Positions 38,001 through 51,179 of a DNA stretch of 64,000 nt are shown in pieces. The DNA lies in NCBI GenBank assembly GCA_028564675.1, contig JAOVVO010000339.1, forward strand, positions 19,840 through 83,839, read 5' to 3'. The DNA comes from Onchocerca lupi (Eukaryota > Nematoda > Chromadorea > Rhabditida > Onchocercidae). Every line of letters begins with the position of its first letter. The first letter of the stretch is position 1. A program made the position numbers and the translations under genes. The notes beneath the pieces are model-generated. The model had not been told where the DNA came from, searched no databases, and saw only the letters and a program-made list of their open reading frames with translations.

Positions 38001-41000
38001 ATCTTCATTATGATTGAGAATTACGATAAAATATTTTGATTGAAACTCCGATTTACATCAATTATTACGTAAGTTTCTATTCGATTTAATTTCTGACATC
38101 ACTTTTTGTAAAAATTATGACGATTTGAAATTGATTTTCAGTGACTGAATTTTTGAAAAACCTGTCTTTACTATTTTTTATAATTTTAGTAGGAATATTT
38201 ATTCCTATTACAGCATGAATAATTATTTTCTCCTTTTATTCCGTTTTTTTTCCCCAATTTAATTGTAAAAATTGTAAAAATGAAATCGAACAAACCTCCC
38301 CAATAAAAATCGAAATTTCGATTTAAATCAACTCCGGTACAGCAACGTTGGCGATACCATTGATCTTTAAAACATGTTATCTTACCACGATTTTTCCTCC
38401 AAAATCTTGCCTTAAAATTTAAAAAAAAAAAAAGTAGTGAAATATTTCAAAATCATTTTAGCCTAAGTTTTCTAAGTTTCCTAATTTATTTGCTTACTTT
38501 ATATTTTGTATAGATAATGCTGTCATTTAATCAACTTATCATAGATAATAATATTTGAACTTGGAAACTATTATATAATAAATACTTTCAATATAAAATA
38601 AAATAACAATATGAAATCAGTATGAAAATGTATCGAATGCATAAAATGATTAACTTAGAACTCATTTGACTTTTTTCATTTGGAGTTTTTTTTTTTTTTT
38701 TTTAAAATCGGGTAAAGTTTATATGACTAATTTTTTTCGGCGTAAAACTTTCATAAAATTTTTATTAAATCTTTCAGGTTTGTTTTTTTTTAAATTTTAC
38801 ATTTATAACGAGAATAGTTAGTGTTAAAACATATCTAAAAAAATCCATAAAAAAAAAAATTAAATTAATCGTAAAACAAATGATTTAAAACGTTGTGTTA
38901 CTATGGGGAAAACAATGTCGCCTAATTAATAATAACGAAGAAGTTAATTAAATATCGTAATTAATTATTATAATTACGTGTAAAATATTATTACAGCGTG
39001 AGAATTAGTAAATTTTTAAAAATTTATATCTAAAATACTTGTGGTGTTTGATCGGATCTTGAATATTCGTAACCATCCGGATTAACAACCGGCACAAAAT
39101 AAAAATTCAGCGTATCAATATATGATGTAATTTGAGGATCAGTTCCATATTTTGATATTAACTGAAATTTTTTTGCAACAAAATTTTGTAAAATATTTTA
39201 ACAAAATATTTAAAGTTGAAAAACAATTTTAATTTAAATTTAAACCACTTGTCATTACTGTTTGACAAGTCATTTAAATTTTCTAACAGATTTAATCAAA
39301 AAATTATTATACTTTTGTAATTTCATGACATCTAAAAAAAAAAAAAAAAAAAAAAAAATGCAATCTTGAATTCACAATAGAAATGATGAAATATTAATTC
39401 GAATTGCATTTCAATTTCTTTTATTAGTCATTATAATCAGCAATAAAGCAAAATAAAAAATTAAGAAATCAATTCGAATTTAATATCTTCATTTTTTTTT
39501 AAATCCCCCAACTAATAATAATTAAATTTGTAATTTTTTAAAATTTAATCAATTTCTTGCTAAAATTTACTTGATCAATGATATATAATACAGTATGAAT
39601 GGAAGCCCATTCTCGAGCATGTATTCCACCATCAATCCAAATTATTCGCTTATCTGTTTTATCAATTGGATTTCCAATATGAAAAAAAGAGAAACGAAAA
39701 AATTTAACTAAAAGATTTAATTCAAATTTAATTTAATTTAATTCAATTTTATCAACTTAATCAATCAAAAAATTAGCAATATATAAATTAGTTTTTCAAA
39801 AAATCCGGAATAATTTTCAAATATTGTCAATTAATTAAAAATTTTTAAATCAAAATTTTTATCAAAATTTTAAATATTTAAAGAAGCAATAAAAATTAGG
39901 TAAAAAAAAATGATGAATAAAAATAATGATAGGGATTTATTTATAATACTTTAATGCCTTTAATTTTTCGTCCTTCAAATGTTTGTCCAATAGTAAATAC
40001 TTTTGCCATATTTGGATAGAAAGATTCAATATCATTAAGCCATGATATGATGATATCATAGGAATGATAATCACCAAATCGATATTTTGCTTTATTTTTA
40101 TTTGAAGTTACATCCTTCCAACGTTTTGAGAATAAGTCCATAATTGAATTATTTGTTGCTGAATAATTTTGCAAATTTCCATTTCTTGGCTTACCTTCTC
40201 GTTCATACATTAACCTAAAAGTGATAATCAAGTATTCTTATCAATTTTTTAAAATTATACATAAATTTAAAATCATCCACATCTGATAGACTTATCTTAC
40301 AGCATAAATTCAAATTAACTTTAAATTATTTCTAAACTATTACAAACTTAAATTATTTACATTTTTAAAACTTATTTCCTGATATAAACTCAATTATTTA
40401 AATGTAATAATTATTTTTTTGCATTTCGACAAATTTAAATTATTCATACTTTATAAATGTCATTTCTCAGTACAAATCTAAATTTTTCAAATCCGAACTT
40501 ATTTTTAAATAAGCTTATTTGTGAAACAAGTTTATTTCTAAACTTATTTATCAAATCTTAAATTACATACATTTTACAGATTTACTTCTCAATATGAATC
40601 TGAATTATCTAGATTATGTATAAATTGAATTACTGATATTTTGCAGATTTACTCTCCAACATGAATCAAAATTATTTGAACTTAAAAATGTTTTTAAATT
40701 ATGCATAAAGTAATTATATTTTATGGATTTGTTTCTTTATATAAACTCAAATTATCTAAACTTGAATCATCTTCAAATTATATGTAAATTCAAATTACTT
40801 GTATTTTACAGATTTATATTTCAACAAAAATCAAAATTACTTAGACTTGAAATTATTTGAATTATACATAAATTGGATTATTGATATTTTTGCAGACTTA
40901 CTTTCCAACACAAACAGAAATGAACTTGGATTACATGAATTGGGATTATTATTAAATTATACATAAATCTAAAATATTTGCATCATACTTTTTAATACAA

Positions 41001-44000
41001 ACTCAAGTTATCATAATTTAAAGTTAAAATTATTTTAATTGTGTATAAATTTAAATTCTAACTATTATATATAAATTTAAATTAAATTATTTCATATTTC
41101 ACATACTTACTTTTCAACATCATCGATTATAACTGTAAAGGTCATATTGTATTTCATAAAAAGATCTGTTAATGATGAAATTATCGGTGATTTTAACATA
41201 ATATCCGCAGGTTGTCCAATATCTGTTGGTGAACGCCAAAAATTCAACTAGAAATGAAAATTTGAAGATATTTCATTAAAATTGAAAATCAATAAACTAA
41301 AATATGTTGTACCGTAGCGTATTAATTAAACATCATTAATTTTTAAATTACAGAATATTTGATAATAAAATATTAATGATTAGGAATATTGAGCAGATTA
41401 TTTTATTTAGCATAGTAGTAATTACAATTTATAGTACTAGTTTTTAATAATACTAATTATACTTGATGATAATATTAATTATACTCATAAAATTAATTAT
41501 AAGCAGATAATAATTTGAAGTCTTAAATTATACAAATTAAAAAAATTAACAATTTTAGGGAGATTTCCAAAACCATGACTTTTGAAATATTTTATTAATT
41601 TTTAAGTGGCATTAATTATAAGTGGTAACAATGTTTGATATTTTCTTTAAATTTAAATTAGGACTGAAATTTCATATTCTATATTTTACAGTCACAGATA
41701 ATAAAAGAACATAATTTTAATAATGATATGTATTAAATAAAAAAATTGCTTTAATTTATCAAAACATTTAAGTTATTCTTTCAATTTTAAGTCATGAAAT
41801 TCAACTTTCTTAATTCATTATTTTCTAGAAAAAATTGGTTATGAATAATTACAATAAACGATTAGTGTCAAGCTAATAATTTCTCTAAATTCTGATTTCA
41901 AATTTGAAATTACCACTTTTTTAACTTGTTGAAAAATTATTTTAAAATTTTTTCGTTCTAAAATTGCATTTCTAATTTTTCCTTCCTTTCAATTTTTCTC
42001 ACCTTTCTTTTTTTCTTTTGAGTTATGCTTAATTTTTAAAAAATTTAAGCTATAAAAAAAAGTAATTATTATTATTAAATTATTGTAATAATCATTATTA
42101 AATTATTATTAATAAGTATTAAATTATTATTATCATGCAAATATTTATTTGTTTTTCGAAACTTATCGAACTGAAAATTTAGCTCTTAACTTTCATTTTT
42201 TCATTAAATTCAAAATATTGATCTGCTGTTCAAAAAAAAAAGGTCAAAAGTAGAAGGAATAATAATTTAATAATTAAAGGAAATTTAATACCAAAAAAAA
42301 ATTCAATATCGCATATCTTATCATTTTCAAATAATTCCTTTTTTTTTACTAGAAAATCACTGACCATAAAAAGTTATCTAATTTTGAATATATTTTAAAA
42401 TAATGTTTTAAATTCTATGAAAAATTAAAATCCAAAAAATTATAAAATTTTTGGAATTTCAAATAAAAAGTAGAATTAACTCTGTAATTCTTGTTGTTTT
42501 ATTTCTTCAAAATTATTTTACAAATACATTAAGTTTCTTTCATTAGGAATTCCTGGAAATATCACGATTTTTTGAACGGAAAATTTAAAAAAGTTTTGCA
42601 ATAATTCGATTTAATTATATATTTTTCAAAATTCAAAGAAAAGACATGGGATAAAAAGCAATCATAGTATTTATTTGAAATAGATTTACTATTAGTTTAT
42701 CGTAAATTCCATTTAATTCACCAAAATGAAACCCTTGATTTATTTTAATTGATCAATAAATGATTTTATCTTTTTGCAATTTACCTTAAAAGTTTGTAAA
42801 TATGTCTCATTATGCATAAACTCTTACTTTTCCTTGAACTCTTAAGTTATATTCTTGGAACATGTCTTTATTATCTTTGAATAAAATGAAATTTACTTTC
42901 TTGCTAATTTTCTTCATCTACAAGAATTAGTTTCGAAAAGGAAAAACCATAGAATATAAGTAGAAAAATTAATGAAATTAAAATTTAATAATTACAGGTG
43001 CAATTAATTATCCGAATAGATCTGTTTTGAATTATTAAAAATATCAATTAAGTTATTAAAAATTATTTAAAAAAGAGAAAGAAAAGAAAAGAAAAGAAAC
43101 CTGCGATTCGGTTGATTCGTAGAGCAATTCGCTAATAATTGCTAATTGTCTTCTATTTTCTGGTATTGTTCGTATAACTTTGTATTTTCTGAATATTTTT
43201 TAAAAATGTTAAAGTTTTTTTTTTCAAATTAATTTATCCTATTAGCAAAGCATTAAACTACAAAATTTCAACATTTTCTTGAGAAATGAAATGTAAAAAT
43301 TTCAACAAATAAAAATTTAGAAGAATAAAATTGCAAAAAATTAAAAAAATTGTGAAATAACTTTATTTTTTTTTGTAACTTTGCTAATTGATCTTTAAAT
43401 CCTTTTTCATCATTATTATCAGTAAATAGGTCAAGATAATGTATCTATTTCCACGCAATTGTTCGAAATATCATTTAATTACTTCTGCGTAACTACATAA
43501 AAGTATCATTGTAAATTTGTTTGAAAGTAATTGAAAATTCAATTATCGAATCATCTAATTGAATCACATCAACATGATTCTAATGATTCATCGATGATTA
43601 AGTATGTTTTTATTAACTTTGGTAAAATTCATGATGTTTTCAAAAAATTTTCTTTTTGAAATTCAAAAGAAAATATGCTCACTTTTCTCATAAATCAAAA
43701 TTGTTCAGATTAAATTTTATGACAAAATTATTTACATTCTGCGAACATTTTACAATTAACATAAAAATTATCGGTTCGAATTGATTAATTCGAATTCCTG
43801 GATTAATTTGAAATTGCAACCTTTTTAGACTCTCTTTTCTTTGATGACATTTATTTTCATAAAATTAAGAGAAATTCCGAAATTTTCGCTCAAATAATTA
43901 TAAAATTATATTCACAACTTTAAGAAATGCTATTTTCAAGTAAAACTAAACTTATGAATTTGATTAAAAAATGAACTTTCTTATTTATAGATCTTCCCTA

Positions 44001-44699
44001 AAGTAAGATATGATTGATATATTTATATTGCAATCTTATTTTATAGAAAATAATTTTTTTTACAAAAAATAAACATTATAAAAACTAAATTTTGACGATT
44101 TTTCAAATAATAAAAGAAAATTTTAGTTTTATGATCAAATTGTTTGTTCCATTAAATGATAATTTTGATCTCAATTTGACAATGTAAGCAAAATGATTTC
44201 CTCTCCTGATTATCATATATAATTGAATTAGCATGAAATTTCATTCCGTGATGATATACGCAACATACGTGACACATACACGTGACGTAATGTGACAGTA
44301 TAATGACGAAAGTTTCACCTTGCGATATTATAAAAGTTTTGCGTCTGATGCGTGAAAATTCCACGCATACGGCATTTTGGTAACCCATAACTTATTCTTA
44401 TGGTATGATGTCAACGAATAACAGAAATTATCGATTGTTACGACTTTTTAAGCTATTTTCAATTTTTATATTATCTAAATGATTTTTACGTGAATGTGAT
44501 GTATATGACGTGAATATTATGCGATTTCGAAATATTATATATTATATCTCAGAATAGTACAATGAATAATGAATTTGATACGTATCAATCAAATAACTTA
44601 CTGATTATCTGATGAATTGCTTTTGATAAATGCATTCGTGTTTGGTATTAGGACGAAGAATGCAGAAATAATTATTTGCATTAAAAATCGATTAGACAT
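35048..44699 (-). CDS. Secreted zinc carboxypeptidase, M14A family, carboxypeptidase B-like pocket
   Basis: M14 enzymes remove C-terminal residues with one zinc ion. Minus-strand exons, 5' to 3': 44602-44699, 43101-43188, 41111-41247, 39950-40214, 39571-39678, 39039-39161, 38296-38410, 37609-37681, 36827-36965, 36143-36227, 35826-35906, 35469-35570 and 35048-35346, giving 570 residues. A signal peptide (MSNRFLMQIIISAFFVLIP) leads into an activation propeptide of about 100 residues (VIRTIPENRRQLA, FWRSPTDIGQPADIML, TFTVIIDDVE). The catalytic domain has zinc ligands His216 and Glu219 (GGIHAREW) and His358 (ITLHTYSQ). It also has RFWRKNR, DLNRNFDFYWG (Asn303-Arg304), Tyr411 and the base Glu434 (YLLELRP). 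GGSDDW places Asp418 at the position that gives carboxypeptidase B its preference for Lys/Arg. A basic tail of about 100 residues follows the domain. The acceptor before 39678 reads CAT instead of CAG. The weak donor at 35468-35467 leaves a shorter C-terminus possible. Confidence 0.9.
36600..37420. repeat. Degenerate ~85-110-bp repeats on both sides of a carboxypeptidase exon
   Basis: The phrase TATCTTTTATCATTAYGATTAtttggaa, followed by aaTAATTtgataaattATTCtatgaa, recurs near 36695, 37155, 37220 and 37300. Traces lie at about 36610-36790 and 37060-37400. The coding exon at 36827-36965 sits between repeat units. The copies are non-coding. Confidence 0.55.
40270..41100. repeat. Degenerate ~90-bp tandem repeat in a carboxypeptidase intron
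   Basis: Between the exons at 39950-40214 and 41111-41247, words like TTTTGCAGATTTACTTYTCAA, ATATGAATCtgAATTAT and TATACATAAATTgaATTA recur roughly every 90 bp, at least eight times. The unit contains a TTTGCAG acceptor-like word, so the array carries many false splice acceptors. Confidence 0.5.
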
Positions 44700-47039
44700 T
44701 TTAATTACTTTATCGTTCTTCGCCGTCAATTTTACTTCAATCAATGTTGAAATATTACCCTCTTCTAAATGTAAATTAATTGCAAATTTTAGCAAATCAA
44801 CAATCATATGATACGATGAGTGGATCAAAAATGATATGAGTAATTGTAGAAATCAATTACTGAAAAAGAATGAAATTGAGTGATTTTTGAAAAAAAAATG
44901 AAAAAAAAATTTTAGTAAATTCATAACAGCAGTATGCATTAAATAATATAGATTATTTATTTATCACAATAACTGATAAGTGAAATTTAAAGATATTAAT
45001 GACCAAAATTATGAAAGACATACAATATTTAATCTAAATAGTATAGAAAAATGATAATATAATCTATTTAATCATGATAACTATTGGTAAATGAGATTGA
45101 AAACTTTAATGTTTAACTGATAAAGTGAAAAATAATACAATACATAATATAAAAAATCTAGGATAAGGCAAAAAATTTAAATGTAAAAGAATTGCTAAAT
45201 TGTTAAAAGAATTTTTAATCCAAATTGTTCTTGAATATCAGAAGAAAGGAAAGACCAATTTCTTATTTAATAAAAAAAAAAAGAAATGACAGGATAAATA
45301 GATAAAAAGGAGTAATTAAAAATTCAAAAATAATAGTTATTTTATTCATCAAATTTCGGCATTGTTAGAGAAATATAGCAAATATAGATTTTTGTTATTT
45401 TTTGTTCAAGAAATTATTTAAATACTTATTTGCAAAAAAAAAAAAATAAATAAAATTAATAATTGGAGTAGATGAATAAGGAAAAATTTTTTCAGACAAA
45501 ATGAGTAAACAAAAGTTTTTGTAATTTTTGTATTATTCTTTGGATTTCTTTAAATGGTGAATTTTTTCAAGGATCATAACTTTTTCTTTCTTTCTTTCTT
45601 TATTCATTTTTTTTTCCTCAAGGAAATGAGGAAAAGGAACAAATGAAAAGTTGAAAAGTGGAAAAATTTAAATGATAAAAGAAATGGAAAATGATTGCAG
45701 CTCATCTTGTTAATTTATTTATTATTTTTCAGATATATATTATACGCATTCATTTTGAATGCGGAAATATTTAAAAAATGTGTCCAGAAATATTTGAAAA
45801 AAAAAAAAAAGAACAATTCCAGAAAATCAAAAAAAAAAGAAAGAAAAGAAATTTATTTTTGAATTTCTGGAATGCGTTCTTTTCCTTTCGAAGAAATTAA
45901 TTGAACTCAAACCTTACTTGTGATAATGAATGGTTATTACCAACTATCTGTACACCGGTGAATTTGGAATGATTTATGGAAAATTTAATTCGTTTTGATT
46001 TACGTGAATGTTTTTGTGATAATAATTTGTTGTAAATTTTTAATTCTATTAATTTTCCATTTATCTAACAGCGAACTTTTGTTCGAAAATCAAAACGAAT
46101 TAAATTTGTACAAAAATCACAATTCTTTTTTTTGTGAGAAATATCGAAAATTGAGTGATAGAAAAATGTTGCAATTATAATGATGAAAAGATAGAAAAAT
46201 GATTAAAAAAAAAACACGAAAAATGAAAAAATGAAAGAATTGGAAACTAGAAATATTGAAAAATAGAAAAGTGATGCAATGGAGTAATGAAGAAATGAAA
46301 AGATAGAAAAACAAAAAAAAAAGAAAAAAGAAGTAGAAAATGAAAAACTAGAAATATTTGATAAAAAATTCCAATATACAGTACAATATTAAATTTTTTA
46401 TTTATTACACTTCTAAACTAAAGAAATTGATAACAATTATTGATGGAAAGACTGAAAAAACTTTTTTAAATCATAAAAATATAATTAAAAATAGAAATAC
46501 ATTTTATTCTTGATCTTCCTTTCTTTTTTTTTCCTGTTTCACCAACCATTCCATTTCTTTTGAAATTCTAAAGATTATTGAAAATTCAATCGAAAAATTA
46601 TGATTAAAGTATTTCATCTCTCATCTTTAATTTTTTACTTCGTAAAAATTTCACTTAATTACTATTAAATTATATATGTGATTTTAATTCATTTTCGTTC
46701 TTTTTAAAAACAATGCTTTTTTATTTTACTTTTTATTTTCCTTATTTTTTTCTTTTTCTATCTTTTTTTATTTACACTTGCATTCCCATTTAAAAAAAAT
46801 GGCAAAAAATAAGAGAATGAAAATTTAAAAAAAAAAACTGGAAAACATTTATATAAGCGAATACAAAAACAAAAACAGAGCGAAAAAAGAAATAAAATAA
46901 ACAAATATGAAGAAGAAAAAAAAGAGAAAGTAGCTCAAGTTGAATGACGAAAGAAGAGGACAGGAAAATAAAAAAAGGGAGGTAACATATTTAAAAATGA
47001 AGAAAGGTAATTTCAGGTGAGAGTTGACGGAAGGTAAAA

Positions 47040-47140
47040 TGATATATATATATATATGTATGTATGTGGTTGTCTGTTTGTATGTGTATGTCTGTGTATG
47101 TGTGTATCATTGAAATGAATGAAAGGAATGTATGTGTAGG
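47040..47140. repeat. TA/TG microsatellite
   Basis: (TA)n at about 47043-47057 grades into TGTATGTATG and TGTGTATGTGTG words up to about 47140. Confidence 0.8.
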
Positions 47141-47944
47141 TGTGTCAATTTAATGAATTTTACAAAAAAATCTGACCTTGATTACAAATCATCAAATTGA
47201 GATAAAGCATTTGATAAAAAGACGAATAATTTTCATTATTTTGCCCTTTTTTTTTTTTTTGTTTTTTTTTTCATTCTTCTTAGAAAATGAAAAATTTTAA
47301 ATTAAAATTTGAAAATTTGGTCTAAATCAGAAAACTTGTTCGTTTTTTTTTTTTTTTTTTTTTTTTATCAAATTATCATCAAAAAAGACAACACGGCGTT
47401 TAAATTCTTCGCTTTTTTTCCTATCTTTTTTTTTAATTTTTACTAAAAGAAATAAAATTTTCATGAATTGATCATTAATCCAAAATGAAAAAGAAGAAGA
47501 AAAAAGGAAAAGTTTTGCAATATTTGGTGAAATTAATTCTAACAATTTTTAACTATCATTTTCAAACTTTGAAATGTCCTAATGAAATTTTGCAAAATTT
47601 TGATTTTTTTGTTTTGATTTAGGTTAGTTGACTAAATTTTTTATTTATTTGCTTTTTTCATATTTGATGATATTAAATTTAATATTAAAGTTTCAGATAA
47701 TAATCGAATAATCTTATTTAAAATATGATTGTTATTTAATAATATCAATTTTAGCCGAAACACAATTCTATTTTAATCAGTAATTAAAATTAATATACAA
47801 ACTATCCTAATTAAGATTAATATTATCAGTCGGATAATTTTCAACTGCTATTTTCAAATTATTAGTGCCTTAAAAATTACAATTTTCATTGCATATTTTA
47901 ATTTTATTCATATTTTTTTCTTTCGTTTCAATTATCCACTTAAA

Positions 47945-48097
47945 AAATGAGATAAAGTCAAAAATTACATTTTTAAAAAAATGTAATTTTAAAGTCAAAA
48001 ATAAAGTCAAAAATTACATTAAAGTCAAAAATTACATTTTTTTAAAAAGGAAAAATTTCTTAAAAATTTTTTTAAAAATGTAATTTTTGACTTTATA
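47945..48097. repeat. Inverted repeat built from AAAGTCAAAAATTACATTT
   Basis: ATAAAGTCAAAAATTACATT at about 47953 is repeated in part near 48000 and 48013. It returns as the perfect reverse complement AATGTAATTTTTGACTTTAT at about 48077-48096. The whole can fold into a long A/T-rich hairpin and looks like a miniature element with internal duplication. The 64-codon frame across it is repeat-derived. Confidence 0.7.
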
Positions 48098-50839
48098 GAA
48101 GTCTTTATTATTTTAACTAATAATAATATGAAAAAATAAAAAATAAGACTCAGACCAGTGTGATTTGAAAATTTCGATTAATTTTATTTTAAAATTTAGG
48201 TTATGATTTCAAAATAAAATTAACATAATTTAGAAACTTGATTAATATGCTTTTCAAAACTTAGATTCGAGATAGTTTTGATACTTGAAACAACACGATT
48301 TCGAAACTTAGATTCATTTGGATTTCATACTAAGTTGATGTGATTTAAAATATTTCAAATATGATTTAAAATCGTTCCAAGATTGAATTAAAGTTATAAT
48401 AACTATAATTATCGAATGTTTACGATGTCAATAATAACAGAAAGATTCTCATTTACTGATGAAGAAAAGCTGTTTAATTAAACTTGATTCATTCATAATT
48501 TCAATTTTTCAAATATTTTAATATTGAAAAATTATATCTATATTAATAGGCACCAGAAGAGCTATGATATGAATGTGATATATCAAATGATTCCTTTCTT
48601 CTGTTGTTTTTTATTTTCGAAAAATATCTTAAACAAAATAGCGATAAACACATTGAACTAGTTCATAAATCATCTATCATCTTCTATTATCTTCACATGA
48701 TAAAAGAAAAAAAGATCTGAAAGCAAAACAAGAAAATCTGATAAATTTTTCCAATCACAATCTTTGAAAAATAGTTGTTTATCAAAAAAAAAAAAAAAAA
48801 AAAAAAAGTTTTCCCTTAAATTGTTGTAAAAGATCAATTCGCGAAATAATAACTTAAGTAAAAAAGATAGCATTTTAAAAAAAGTATCAATTAAAAGTTT
48901 CAATTTTTCTTTTTCTATTTTTTAATTTCAACGTCAATAATTTTATTTCCTAACTTTTTAATGTGGACAATAATTTTTACAAAAAAAAAAGAAAGAGAAG
49001 AAAGGAAAGTTCGCAATACAAAATAAAATCAAAATTTAGAGAATGAAAATCGAAATTGAAATATTAATCATAAATAAATAAATAAAATTTATATATATGA
49101 ATAATGAATATAAATAAAGTACAATATTTAGTTGATTCTGAACGTATGCTATTGTCGCCAAATGGAAGCGAAAAAAATTTAACTTTTTATTGGATTTTAA
49201 AAATGATAATTTTATTTTTTTTTCATAAAAACTATAGATTAGTTTCAATATTTGATGATTATGTCAGAAAAAAGTAACTTTTAAACGTAAATTGCTTACG
49301 TGTGATATTATAAGGGCTAATCATGATACAAAATAAATTAGCAAAAATTACCAAACTTACAAATAATATTATCATTTCTAAAAATTTGCAATAATAAATT
49401 TTTAAAATATGAAATTGACTATGTAGTGAAATTTTGTGAAATAAAAGGACAAAAAATATAAACAAGAGCAAAACTGAACAATTCAGTGAGAAATTCGATT
49501 TCAAAATTTGAAATGAAGAAATATTATGCCCGAATGAAATATAGAAATATTTAATGCAATGATTTTAGAAATGGAAAATTCTTGAAATCATTTTGATGTA
49601 AATAGTGAAAATTTGCTCGCCGCCATCATTGCAATTAGTTTAATTGTTGGCGAAAAAAAATTTGCTGACAGCAAAATTGTTAGAATATTAATTTTGTATT
49701 CTCAAAATATTTTCTAAATAGTGAAAATAAAACGTGTTTATTAACTTTTATTGATTGATTGCCTGAGTCATAACAAGCTCTTATTTAAAAACTGTACAAA
49801 ACTATCTCGAAAATTATTTCGAAAAATTTCGATTTATTTTATAATTTATATAGTTCTAATTTATTTTATAATAAGGTACAATAAACATAAACAAGGTTTA
49901 ATAATTTATAACTTAATACTGAATTAGAGGAAAAATTTGTGTAAATAAGAATTTAATCAGTTGCAGAGGAAAAAAGCGACAAAAAAGGAATTCAATGTAT
50001 TTGTAATGTCTTTTATTTTCCGCAGAACAATGAAAAATTTGTTTGTATTAAATTTAAAAAATTAATTTTAAAGGTAAAATTTTCAAATTGATTACTTAAA
50101 TACTAATTATTTCTCTTATTTCCTGTTTTTTTTTCTGTTACAATTTATTTATCTTCTTTTTTTTTTTTTTTTCTCAGCAAATTAAGTTAAAAAACGAATG
50201 AAATGAAGAGAGCATAAAAAAAAAAAAAAAAACAAGCAATACTAGAATAGTAAGACTTTTCAAAATTTATTTTATAAATTATTCAGTCAAATTATTCTCA
50301 TTTATTTAATTTTATATAGATAAAATTTTAAACTATTATTAATAAAAAAACGAAAAAATGACATTTAAAAAATGACATTTCAAATTGGATTGAATAGAAG
50401 TTAATGATGATAAGGAATGAAAAATTTGAGAATAATAATTTAAAATTTGAGCGAATTTATTACTAAACTGGTAATTTTTAATGTAAATAAATACTTGTTA
50501 GATCTAACTCAATATAAATTAATTTATTTCAAATATTTCTAGAAATATAAAGGTTATTTCAAAGAGGAATTTTGCGAAAATTCTATGACATTTAATAACA
50601 CTTATATGTGCTTGCTCAATCAGCTTGCATTGTTACATGTTGTGTACTCTTACGATCCGGTTATCGATAAATTGTGATGTAATTTTATTCATATTCACAT
50701 CAAATAGATCAACAAATCGATCAACCAAACTTCAGTTTTCATTTTATTCAACAACTTACAATTATTTACCGCAAAATTTTTGCAAAATTCGTCTTAATTG
50801 ATGACATAAAAATATCGAAAAGAAGGAAAAATAAGAAAG

Positions 50840-51150
50840 AATTAGAGTACTTGCAGGATTACAGTAGCTTTTTCTAGAGCAGTACAATTGTGCAGCCAAA
50901 GACAAAATTTGAATTCCTAAAATTAACTTTAATTAATGGAAGAATAATGGAGAAAAAAGAATAAAGCAAGATTACAATATTTTTTCTGAACGGATGTTAT
51001 AATTTTCCAATACAAATAGATAAAGTTCTGAAATGCTAAAACTAATTTTAATTTAAGAATAAAGGAGGAAAAAAGCCGGAAAGAATTATAGTACTTTTTC
51101 CAGATGTTTACTAAAATTCTCCAATGTAAATAAAAAAAGGAAGGGCGGAA
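50840..51150. repeat. Tandem repeat, about 113-bp unit, 2.5 copies
   Basis: Units start at about 50855 (GCAGGATTACAGTAGCTTTTTC), 50968 (GCAAGATTACAATATTTTTTC) and 51081 (AAAGAATTATAGTACTTTTTC). Each passes through CCAATACAAATAGA-like and CTAAAATTAACTTTAATT-like words to GGAGAAAAAAG. They are diverged by about a quarter. Confidence 0.6.
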
Positions 51151-51179
51151 TCGTATAATTAAAAAAGAGCGAAATTGTA

